In this document: positions 1-8,609 of the stretch, in pieces
Layout: each line of letters begins with the position of its first letter
Numbering within the stretch: position 1 is the first letter of the stretch
Origin: Aphrocallistes beatrix
Lineage: Eukaryota > Porifera > Hexactinellida > Sceptrulophora > Aphrocallistidae
Direction of reading: 5' to 3'
DNA length: 64,000 bases
Assembly (NCBI GenBank): GCA_963281255.1
Contig: OY725490.1
Coordinates: 3,410,001-3,474,000, forward strand
The notes under the pieces: model-generated
What the model was told of the DNA's origin: nothing
Database searches by the model: none
Seen by the model: the letters and a program-made list of their open reading frames with translations, nothing else
Program-made: the position numbers and the translations under genes

Positions 1-47
1 AAAAATGGAATAACTGGAAAACGAGAAGAGATTAGGTTACTTGAGAT

Positions 48-396
48 CTAAGTTGACTAATTCATGAATTGAATAATTCGAATAATTCATAATTCATCAA
101 GCCTGAGAAGAATTATTCAAAATTGAAAGTTTTTTACAGGAAAATATCATGAATTATATGAATGAATTTTTCGAATGATTAATAATTCAGGATTCTGAAT
201 TATCGGAATTATTCATAATTCCTGAATTATGAATTATTCGAATAATTCATATTTCAGAAATTATGAATTATTCGAATTATTCATTAATTCATGAATTTGT
301 CAACTTAGCTTATGATTGACTAATTCATGCTTGAATTATGAATTATTCGAATAATTCATAATTCTTTGCCACTTTTTAATGAATTAGTCAACTTAG
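48..396. repeat. AT-rich foldback repeat
   Basis: An 18-bp arm at 48-65 (CTAAGTTGACTAATTCAT) is matched exactly in reverse complement at 379-396. Between the arms the sequence is mostly variants of one palindrome, GAATTATTCGAATAATTC, which is perfect at 231-248 and 340-357. It looks like a short palindromic foldback element with no coding content. I cannot assign a family. Confidence 0.6.
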
Positions 397-854
397 CTTG
401 AGATTAATTGTTCATAGGCATTGAAACACCTTTCTATGTAAGAAATTTTCATGATCAGGAGAAAATGACTCATCAATAATTCTATCATGTCAAAAAATAT
501 CGGAGATATCCCAGTTTGCCTCCTTTATCAAGCAGTCGCCAGCCAGAGATCCCATAAAAGCGCCGGATATCAAGTGGGTATAGTCTGGCTCAGATATTGC
601 TCAAACAAGTTCCACTGTGCCAGACTATACTCAAGCCCTATGAGAGGGGGCCAGCAGGGCCATTTGGCCCGGGCCTCCTCACATTCCAAGGTCTCACAAA
701 AATAGACAGGATTCATTATAATAATTAATTTTATATTCTATTTTACAATATTTGGATTAGGTAGTGCTCTTGTTAACCCATAATAATAACTGTATTTTCA
801 ACATTCAGTGAAAACCCAGTATGATTTGATTATATTGAACGGACATATACTATA

Positions 855-1033
855 CAGTAGAACTCGGTTAGTACGTACTCGGATAATACGTTCTTCGGTT
901 TAGTAAGTACTCATTTCTCTGAACCAAAATCCATCTATAATATTTCTATGTAGTACAAACTCGGTTAGTACTTACGGATAGTACGTACTAATAATTCCTT
1001 CCCGAAGGGGTACGTCTTATCCGAGTTCTACCG
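855..1033. mobile_element. pogo/Tigger-type MITE (179 bp)
   Basis: The inverted ends read CAGTAGAACTCGGTTAGTACG on the left and the near-identical complement CGTCTTATCCGAGTTCTACCG on the right, flanked by TA at 853-854 and 1034-1035. The CAGTAGAACTCGG start and TA duplication are typical of pogo/Tigger elements. It is non-coding and is inserted in the hAT remnant. Confidence 0.8.
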
Positions 1034-1054
1034 TACTTTATTAGATATTATACG

Positions 1055-1315
1055 GGTTGCAATCCAAATGAATTGCTTCAAGAAATACTCGAACTTGGGC
1101 TATCTGCAATGTTTCCAAATACCATAATTGCACTACGTATTTTTGTTAGTTTGCCTTCATCAGTAGCTTCAGGGGAACGCACCTTCAATGTTTTGAAGCA
1201 ATTTAAAAATTACCACCGTTCAACTATGGGACAAGAGCGTTTAAATGGGCTGGCCATGCTTTATATCAATTATGATATTAAACGAAGATTATATTTTACC
1301 TCATTAATTAATTGA
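1055..1315 (+). pseudogene. hAT transposase C-terminal fragment (ZMYM1-like)
   Basis: About 80 residues match the hAT C-terminal dimerisation region: a hydrophobic stretch, then SVASGERTFNVLKQFKNYHR, then RSTMGQERLNGLAMLYIN. In this family the S-ER-FS-L-K pattern followed by LRSTM..ERL..LA closes the RNase H-like fold. All upstream catalytic parts are missing, so this is a relic of the surrounding element. No function is expected. Confidence 0.75.
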
Positions 1316-1590
1316 TGCATTCGCACAGAAAAGGGCTAGAAAAGCATTTATCAATTAAAACTCGTTTGTATTCACATAATTACACTTCTATTATCGTATA
1401 ATATTTATCACTTCTCATGTTTTCATTTATTGGAATTGTAGTCGATTCTAGTAAATTCTAGCAGTGTCTGATTCTCTCAGAGGCCCTGACTATACTCACT
1501 TGGTATCCGGCGCTTTTGTGGGATCTCTAGGTGGCGACGGCTTGATAAAGGTGGAGGCAAACTGGGGTGTCTTAATGATATTTTTTATTG

Positions 1591-1985
1591 TTGAAAAATT
1601 ATAGTTGTAGGATTTCTAAACCCTGCGAATCGTTCGAAAGGAGACAAAATTACATTGAATTTTTATAAAATCGCTATACTTGATAGTAAAAACAAATAAT
1701 ACTTTTCTTCTTTTTATTGCAAATTTTACTTGCATATGTTACTTTTTTCAAGTTATTTAACAAACCCAGACATTAAAGAGAAACTGGATATTGTAATTTA
1801 CATTTAATAGCATGCTTTAATAAATAAAAATACACTTTATATGGAAAAATTTATAATCAAATAGAATTACAGAATAGTATTATTAGACAAATATATACTT
1901 GTATCTATAGAAATATAACTTGCCTTATCACAATCATATGTATTATAAGCCTTTATTATATATATACAAATAATAGTAATGGATC
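1591..1985. other. gene-free AT-rich stretch
   Basis: I see no coding or repeat structure here except the likely 3' end of the minus-strand gene, including its AATAAA signal at 1952-1957. Confidence 0.5.
1952..1957 (-). promoter_or_regulatory. polyadenylation signal of the 7TM gene
   Basis: AATAAA on the minus strand, about 30 bases downstream of the stop codon of the seven-helix gene, which is a normal spacing for a short 3' UTR. Confidence 0.5.
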
Positions 1986-3134
1986 TCAGTTATTCCTCTG
2001 ATATGCTGCGTTTTGACGTTGAAGCAGTAGAGTAATCAGACTTGGATTGGAAAATATATTATTATATCTGAAACGGTATTTTTCCTTCAATCTAATGTAG
2101 AGTTGTCCCAAACTTAATATAATGTATGGAAAAATAAAAAACAAACATCCGATATTGGCTAATATGCTTCTAATGATATTACAGCAGTCTTCGAGATAGT
2201 TGATAACTATGTGTAATATATACGGTACGTTTGGCAACAGAGATTCTAGGACATTGACTTGTGGTGCGATTGATAGAATTATAAATACAATGACATAGCA
2301 GGAGATAAAAATCGCGATTGTTATGGAAGTCAGTTTAAAACTTCTGTGAACTTGTCTGTAGTAATTTCTCACCCACTTCTCTCTGTATTCATGATGTTGT
2401 GAATCGAAATATCGTTTGTAGAGACAGCGGTTTAACTTGATTGAAGTTCTTATATACACAATATACTCTGTGATTAATAGAATTGGGTAGATAATCTTTT
2501 GTATTAAGATTGAATACTTGAAAATTCCTAATCCGAATATGACTGCACTTGCACAGCAAAAATATATTAACTTATGCTTTAACCGAAAATTTTCTTCAAA
2601 ATAGCTATAATGACTGTGTAAGTATTGTGTTGTTATTCTTACTAAGATCAGTAGAGAGAGAAAACAAGTAAAAGTCGAAGAGTTAATCACTCTGAATGTC
2701 ATATATTTATTTGCATGTACCTGATTGTACCCAACATATCGCATATCACGAAATGATAATGATGGCTTTTGTCCAGATTCTAAGCTTTTTCCAATCAGAT
2801 ATTGTAATGCCAGATTGAGCATAAGGACATTTTCACATGTACAAATAGCCAGCAAAAGAAAATTTTTATTTCTATTCATTTGATAATTCCTCTTTCGAAA
2901 TTTCCCATAATCAGGTGTTGATAATTTCAGTTTGTGTATTTTTGAGATGATCAATTTAAGAATTAGGTATATTCCCCACAATGTAGACAGCAAGATTGTT
3001 ATCAGTATCTCGAATGTTATGAACACACTTGTTATGTTGCCTAGATCAACCGTAATATTATGAAATAATCGTGGGATAGACTTTGAGCCAAGATGTGTAA
3101 TGATAATGGGATACATTTTTTCGATGAAATGCAA
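1986..3134 (-). CDS. orphan seven-transmembrane receptor-like protein, single exon
   Basis: A 382-residue open frame with an uninterrupted series of hydrophobic helices. A short N-terminal region with two N-glycosylation sequons (NIT, NIT) is followed by helices at about residues 35-65, 92-117, 146-172, 188-207, 212-232, 272-294 and 322-352, then a basic tail of about 30 residues. The layout (outside N-terminus, seven helices, cytoplasmic tail) is that of a GPCR-like receptor. I see no DRY, NPxxY or other class motif, so no known family is assigned. The frame is intact amid broken transposons, has an AATAAA just downstream, and starts at the first ATG. It could be a lineage-specific chemosensory-type receptor, but the ligand is unknown. 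Confidence 0.7.
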   Translation of the reverse strand: MHFIEKMYPIIITHLGSKSIPRLFHNITVDLGNITSVFITFEILITILLSTLWGIYLILKLIISKIHKLKLSTPDYGKFRKRNYQMNRNKNFLLLAICTCENVLMLNLALQYLIGKSLESGQKPSLSFRDMRYVGYNQVHANKYMTFRVINSSTFTCFLSLLILVRITTQYLHSHYSYFEENFRLKHKLIYFCCASAVIFGLGIFKYSILIQKIIYPILLITEYIVYIRTSIKLNRCLYKRYFDSQHHEYREKWVRNYYRQVHRSFKLTSITIAIFISCYVIVFIILSIAPQVNVLESLLPNVPYILHIVINYLEDCCNIIRSILANIGCLFFIFPYIILSLGQLYIRLKEKYRFRYNNIFSNPSLITLLLQRQNAAYQRNN

Positions 3135-3482
3135 ATTTGTGGATTTTTGATTCTGTTCTTAAACAATACTTATATTTAAACTTTTTTTAATATGCTTATC
3201 GAGTATGTGACAATGAAGATTACAGTAGGGAGTTTAGGTTCATTTCTAGTAGACAATTCCTTATTCTATTTGTCCAATTTGATAATACTATCAATTTAGA
3301 CTTTATATTGTTAGCATCTGTGCATTACCTATTTTGTAAGTAATTGTGTAATTTGATGAAAAATAATTACAGTTGTTAGGGAAGTTTTTAAAAGTATACA
3401 TATCTCATCATTTTATTTTTTCCGCTGATTTTTCGTGCGATATCGATTATAGCAGAAGGACAGACGTATTTAGAGATGTCAC

Positions 3483-4067
3483 CAGGGTTGGGTTTTGTCC
3501 TGTTGGACGGACAGTGGGAAAAACCCGGTTTTTACCGGTCAAAACTGGTCAAAACCGGTCAATACTGGTCAATACTATATCCTTGGATAATAAGAAACTG
3601 AAAACGTATAAAATTTGTTAAGATATCTTATTATGAGTTGGTAATATGCTATTGGCACTGGTTTACAATGAAAAAAGAAGTGATAAATGTGTGTTTTCAA
3701 ACAATTAAATTTAATAAAGTATACATACATATGTTTTTAATAAAGGAGTATAATTATCGAAAGCATTTGTGATATTATTTAAATTGAATACTATCTCGCA
3801 GATTGTTTATCTTACTTGAATTGACCAATTTGAAATGGCACAAGGAGGAAGGCCCATTGATTAAGTGTGGAATTTTTTTCTTTCTACATATATTCTTCAA
3901 CAATTATGTATTCAGCATATTTATATACATCTTATTAAAATATACAAGTAAGAACTAACATGCATTAGTACTATAATTAGGTTTTGACCAGTTTTGACCA
4001 GTTTTGTCCAGTCAGGAGGTTTTGGACAGGACGGTTTTTACCACATGGACAAAACCTGCCAACCCTG
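3483..4067. mobile_element. non-autonomous hAT element (585 bp)
   Basis: The ends are CAGGGTTGG on the left and CCAACCCTG on the right, with the longer match AGGGTTGG..GTTTTGTCC. The 8-bp flanks are GATGTCAC (3475-3482) and GATGTTAC (4068-4075), a target duplication with one mismatch. Short repeats of the CAAAACTGGT / ACCAGTTTTG type lie inside both ends. It has no transposase and is inserted in the Helitron copy. Confidence 0.85.
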
Positions 4068-4107
4068 GATGTTACCTCCCTTTGTAATTAATCAATGTAA
4101 CCCCAGG

Positions 4108-4493
4108 GGCCTTATTCACTAAGAAAACTTAAGATTTGCTTAACTTTATATAACTTTATATAGTGGAAATTTTGAAGAGTTGCATTACGATTTGGGTAAA
4201 TAGATGTTCAATGATACCAATAGAAACATGAACTACCTAAATACTGGAAATATTCCAAAAAACTCTCGAAATATTCGTGATGTCATACTTAAGTATTATG
4301 ACGTCATACTTAACTTAAAATATTACGTAACTTTCTGAAAATTTTAACAAATGAGTCAAAATTTGTCAAGCATTTCAATTGTACCACTTAAAATTAATAG
4401 AGTATGCAATCTATTCGAATTCTTTAAAAATCTCTTCTAATTTTGAAGATTCAAAAGTTAAGCAAATCTTAAGTTTTCTTAGTGAATAAGGCC
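4108..4493. mobile_element. MITE with GGCCTTATTCAC ends and CCAGG duplication
   Basis: Inverted ends of at least 37 bp start GGCCTTATTCACTAAGAAAA and end with the exact complement. CCAGG lies at both sides (4103-4107 and 4494-4498), while other Helitron copies have a single CCAGG at this site, supporting a 5-bp target duplication. The interior is AT-rich and contains TATGACGTCATAC. The superfamily is not assigned. Confidence 0.75.
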
Positions 4494-4771
4494 CCAGGTA
4501 CCTAAAGTGTCCGCCAGCCGCGAAGCGCAAGCAAGCGAAGCGCGCTTGTTATTATTGAAATGACATGGTATAATCCCTTGCTAAGAAGCCATCTGTAACT
4601 GTTGATCCAAAACTGAGACATACTTAATACATTGGATATATTTTGATTGATGAATAATTTTCTTGTGGACAGCTTATACTAGAGCGTTCAATAAGTCTTG
4701 CGGGTCATGGTATATTTCGCAGACTATAATAGTAAACAAATCAGTTTTCATCTATAACACAACCTTATATC

Positions 4772-4880
4772 CAGCGGTGTTTTGCCAAAAATAGAAGTGG
4801 GGGGGCGCTTCCTCGAGCACTGGTTGAAAACCCCCCAAGCGAAAAAAGTGGGGGGCTGCGCCCCCCCCAAAACACCACTG
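4772..4880. mobile_element. hAT MITE (109 bp) in the mariner leader
   Basis: It starts CAGCGGTGTTTTG and ends CAAAACACCACTG. The 8-bp target duplication CTTATATC is perfect at 4764-4771 and 4881-4888. The middle is runs of G and C. Confidence 0.88.
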
Positions 4881-4962
4881 CTTATATCTTAGCTTGATAT
4901 ACTGAAAATTACAAATTTCTGATCAATTTATTCACACATCATTTCAATATACTGGTAAAATT

Positions 4963-6030
4963 ATGGCTTCCAAGGATGACAATTTTAATCTGAAATGGAG
5001 AGCTTACATTGAGTTTTGCACAAAACTCTGCATCCAGCCGGTACTCATCTACAACGAGTTGCAGGAGGTATTGTGCATGGACTGCCCTTCCAGATCAACG
5101 GTAGAGCGATGGGCTGCACGATTTCAGTCTGGAAATACAGACGTGTCAGATCTACCTCGATCTGGGAGACCGGTGTCCATCAGCACCCCAGAGAATGTTG
5201 CTCTAATCGAGAGCAAAGTCAGGGAAGATAAGTGTATAACAATCGAGCAGTTAGAGCAGAGTATGGGGATTTCATCGGGGGCCATTCATTCCATTCTGAC
5301 TACTCAGCTTGGTTTCCGATCCATTTGCGGTAAGTGGGTCCCACATAACCTCGGCGATCAACAAAAGCTCGCACGTGTAAAGACTGCCAAGAAACTCCTG
5401 GAAACCTATGACGGTTGTGATCCTAGACGCCTAGCTGAAGTTATAACCGGGGATGAGACTTGAGTCTATTATTCAACCCCTTACAGCAAGTATAAAATGC
5501 GATCATGGGTGAGAGGGGACGAAAGACCGGCCCAAATTCCTAGGCCCGACTTCAGAAAACCGAAGGTCATGTACACGATCTTCTTCAATAGTAGTGGAAT
5601 AGTCTTGCAAATACCTTCTGAAAATGGTAAAACAGTAAACGCAACGTTTTTTACAGAGAAAGTACTTCCAAACCTAATAAAAAACGTGGAAGAGCTCCGT
5701 CTCAAGGCTAAAATGAGGGGAATAAAATTATTGATAGATAATGCTAGCTCCCATACAGCTAAGCTCACTAAAAATTTCTTGGAATCGGAGGGGTTAGATT
5801 TACTTCTCCACCCACCCTACTCACCAGACCTAGCTCCCTGTGATTTTTGGCTATTCCCCAAGCTCAAAATCTACCTTCAAGGAAGGGAATTTGAGTCGAA
5901 ACAAACCCTCGGGTCGGCCCTGTACCACTTCTTCAAATCCATCCCCGAAGAAGAGTACATAAATGCATTCATAAAGTGGGTGGAAAGATTGAAACGCTGT
6001 GTAGAAGTAGGAGGGGGGTATTTCGAATAA
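4963..6030 (+). pseudogene. mariner transposase, one in-frame stop
   Basis: Cut-and-paste transposase of about 355 codons, the usual mariner length. The N-terminal third has the paired helix-turn-helix DNA-binding region, with RSTVERWAARFQSG and the linker LPRSGRPVS. The catalytic part shows GDET (D at codon 164), LLIDNASSH (D at 259) and SPDLAPCDFW (D at 294). The 34-residue spacing of the last two defines DD34D. A single TGA at 5461-5463 replaces the tryptophan that normally follows GDET; the same frame then runs on to 6030. I saw no other lesion. As it stands no full-length enzyme can be made, though this is among the least decayed transposons in the window. Confidence 0.88.
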
Positions 6031-6108
6031 ATAATACATTGAAACATATTCTATGACATTTATTTAAAATTTTATGGTATGACCCGCAAGACTTTTTGAA
6101 TGCCCTAG

Positions 6109-6880
6109 TAATTGAGCAACACAACAATGTTACAATGATATTTACATGTGTAACAATAAATTCTCATTCAGTGCCCCCTTCCTCTCCAGCGCCCCCCTGA
6201 GGCAAGCAAACGCCCCCGTTGGGAACCACGGGTATAAACGCACCTAAATTATTTTTAGCCAACATAGACCACAGTTTATCAACTCACGAATCTCAGGTTA
6301 CTAAATATATGTATAGGCATCAGTAACACTGAGTACTGCTACTGAGTTAGTACTGAGAAGATTCAATACACTTTAGCTGAATTTATATTATCATCTGTTC
6401 GGATTTACTGTCACATCAGGTAACCAATGATAGCACAGCACAACTCTGGCTATCCGAAGTTTAGAATAACTCTAATGCTATGTAACTTAAAGATTGATTC
6501 TCGGTTGTTCAAAGTTTTTTTTGCTTCAGGCTATTCGGATAATCTTGGGTTTACTCAACTGCCCTAATTTTTAGAAGGAATATAGAGTAACAGGGCAATG
6601 GTAATATACGTCTGGTCCAATTTTATGCGAACCAGTAGCGGTTCCACGGGGGGGGCAGGGGAAGGGGGCAGGATCCCCCCCAAATAAAGGTATTAAGTTG
6701 AATTCTACCTTATAACTCGAATTCTAGTTGAATTCTACCTTATAAGATGTCTCGATTTTTTTGTTAAGCAGCATTTAAGATGACTAAAGGTTTATAAACA
6801 CGAATTATTATATTTAGTTTACAAAGCGTATTTAGTATTCATTAACGCGGTCTTCTCATCCTAGAACAGTCAAATTTAAG
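6109..6880. other. gene-free stretch with G/C-run MITE debris
   Basis: Short runs such as GCGCCCCCCTGAGG near 6190 and CAGTAGCGGTTCCACGGGGG near 6631 look like single ends of hAT-type MITEs. I could not find their partners. Nothing else is recognisable. Confidence 0.35.
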
Positions 6881-6889
6881 TTGACCTGT

Positions 6890-7183
6890 CAGGCCAAATT
6901 TTGTCCGGAAATCGGGGGACCAGTTGTGGTCGCCAAAATTGGTCCGGGATCCAATTTTGGCTGCCAAAACTGGTTACCCCTAGCTAAATTTGGTGCCCCT
7001 CGGACCAATTTTGGCAGCCGAATTTGGTCCGAGAGACCAGTTTGGGCTGCCAAAATTAGTCGGGAGACCAGTTTAGCTGCCAAATTTGGTTCGAGGGATC
7101 AGTTTTGGTTGCTAATTTGGTCCGGGGGATCAGTTTTGACTGCCATATTTATTCCGGGGATCAGTTTTGGTTGTTAAATGTGG
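6890..7183. repeat. degenerate ~31-32 bp minisatellite
   Basis: Eight or nine diverged units of the type CCAAATTTGGTCCGGGGGAT followed by CAGTTTTGGCTG. The array is open in two frames on opposite strands only because the repeat lacks stops. I regard it as non-coding. Confidence 0.75.
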
Positions 7184-7473
7184 TCCTCACTTCTATATCT
7201 TTCATTTACTCATTATGATGTCATATCACCTGTTGTGTGATGTGGTGTTCTCTACGTTCATATTATGTTCTCGTAGAATACTTATTTTTAGTAAACCTAA
7301 GTCGTGGTGACAACTCTAATATACAGTATACACTAGTTCGGTGATAATCATTGGCTAATCCCATGGCCTACTAAATATAAAACAAACAGTAACTTGTGGA
7401 TTTTGGACTAGGGATGCGGTAGGAGATGGTTGAACAAATACATGATCTGACTAAAGTCAGTAGCCACACCCCC

Positions 7474-7795
7474 CATCTCAATCTTAAATAAGCGTTTCAC
7501 CTGTTTATCATATTCTGATTATACTATGATGATGTCATGATGAAAGGTCAAAATAATATACAATCTGACCTGGCCAAACGATTGTTTATGGTCGATATAC
7601 TATACATTGATAGTATATTTGATGTGTCTATCTCAATCTTAATTAACCGTTTCACCTATTTTTCATCTTCTGATTTGAATGTGATGACGTCATAATGAGT
7701 TAATAAAAAGTGATAGACTTGATCTAACTAGGTCAAACGATTATTTCGGGTGGATATATTATACATTGATAATACATGTTCTGTCTATACATCGA
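7474..7795. repeat. two-copy tandem repeat, ~160-bp unit
   Basis: The block beginning ATCTCAATCTTAAATAAGCG (about 7474-7630) is repeated in the same direction as ATCTCAATCTTAATTAACCG (about 7632-7795). The order of shared blocks is conserved: GTTTCACCT, ATGACGTCAT-like, GGTCAAACGATT, ATACATTGATA. It may be a satellite dimer or a local duplication. The bases up to 8290 are otherwise unremarkable. Confidence 0.6.
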
Positions 7796-8290
7796 TTATA
7801 AATAGCAATTTTTATTGATTTTAAATTTAGGACCCTCTGTAGTCGTAGGGTATGTAATAGACTTTTGCATAACTCATGGGGAAATTTGGGGAGTGTCTGG
7901 AATTTTCAATAGAGTGAAACAACATATTTAATCACTAAAATTTAGGTTCCCAAAATATCTCTGAATGCTATCTCATAGTTCCGGTTTGACTTCAGGTGTT
8001 AGTTTCAGCTCCATTTTTGAGACCGAAAATGCACTCAAATCAAATTGGGCCCGCGATTTTTGAACTCTACACATTTTAAACTACTGACAAGATAAATTTT
8101 GGACCAATCAGGCATAAAATGACAAATCTATATTGGTTGAAAGTGTTTCAGTGACTGCGAAAATGTACCCTTCCCCATTCTCAATTTTGTACCATAATCG
8201 CAAGATATCACACCTAAATAGTATCATTCAAATAAGAGTTATTGAAGTGGACATATGATTGTGTAAGAGCCCCCATAGACGGGATAAGGG

Positions 8291-8443
8291 CTGGGCGTAG
8301 TCATGGGGCCTGGCCCCCCCAAAACTTTCACTCAGGCCCCCCAAAATAAATAAATCACTTTGAAATTTGAAATTTGATCTAAATAATGCCCCCCCTAAAA
8401 TATATTCAGCCCCCCCAAATAATATTTGGTCGCTACGCCCATG
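8291..8443. mobile_element. hAT MITE (153 bp) upstream of the large GTPase
   Basis: The ends are CTGGGCGTAGTCATGG and, in complement, CATGGGCGTAGCGACC. The flanks GATAAGGG (8283-8290) and GATAGGGG (8444-8451) match at 7 of 8 bases. The interior has C-runs. It lies about 170 bp before the start codon of the GTPase gene, so it may fall within its promoter or 5' UTR. Confidence 0.7.
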
Positions 8444-8609
8444 GATAGGGGCGTGACACCTTCCTGAGATGATGCACATGCGATACATATCAGGAAGATC
8501 AAAGCACATCCCATTCCGCCTGTAAGTGCCTTTTAGACTAATATTTAACATACTATTTAATATTCAGATCATTAGTCCCAATATTATTGATTAACAAACA
8601 TCCAATCAG

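Larger units (their letters stand above)
490..1588. mobile_element. hAT-like element remnant with ~95-bp inverted ends
   Basis: The stretch at about 490-587 (shared core CCAGTTTGCCTCC, then GCGCCGGATA) reappears in reverse complement at about 1487-1588. Between these arms lie only the C-terminal part of a hAT transposase (1055-1315) and an inserted pogo-type MITE (855-1033). This is an internally deleted element. The exact termini and target duplication are not clear, so both ends are approximate. Confidence 0.6.
3400..4550 (+). mobile_element. Helitron copy, 5'-truncated, carrying two younger insertions
   Basis: Pieces of the Helitron family consensus appear at 3426-3482 (GATTTTTCGTGCGATATCG...), 4068-4107 (GTTACCTCCCTTTGTAATTAA) and 4494-4550, ending in the GC-rich hairpin and CTTG, then T. 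A hAT element at 3483-4067 and a MITE at 4108-4493 split it. Removing both, with their target duplications, restores the order seen in the other copies. The 5' terminus is not recognisable. Confidence 0.7.
4682..6105 (+). mobile_element. mariner DD34D element (1,424 bp), nearly complete
   Basis: The terminal repeats begin GAGCGTTCAATAAGTCTTGC and, in complement, GGGCATTCAAAAAGTCTTGC, flanked by TA (4680-4681 and 6106-6107). The transposase gene fills 4963-6030. A 109-bp hAT MITE (4772-4880) sits in the leader between the left end and the start codon. Terminal similarity and one main coding lesion suggest a fairly recent arrival. Confidence 0.9.

Noticed and set aside
6881-7177. 98-residue open frame rich in Gly, Pro and Trp
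   Set aside because: It is entirely a degenerate 31-32 bp tandem repeat, open on both strands. No domain and no start context.
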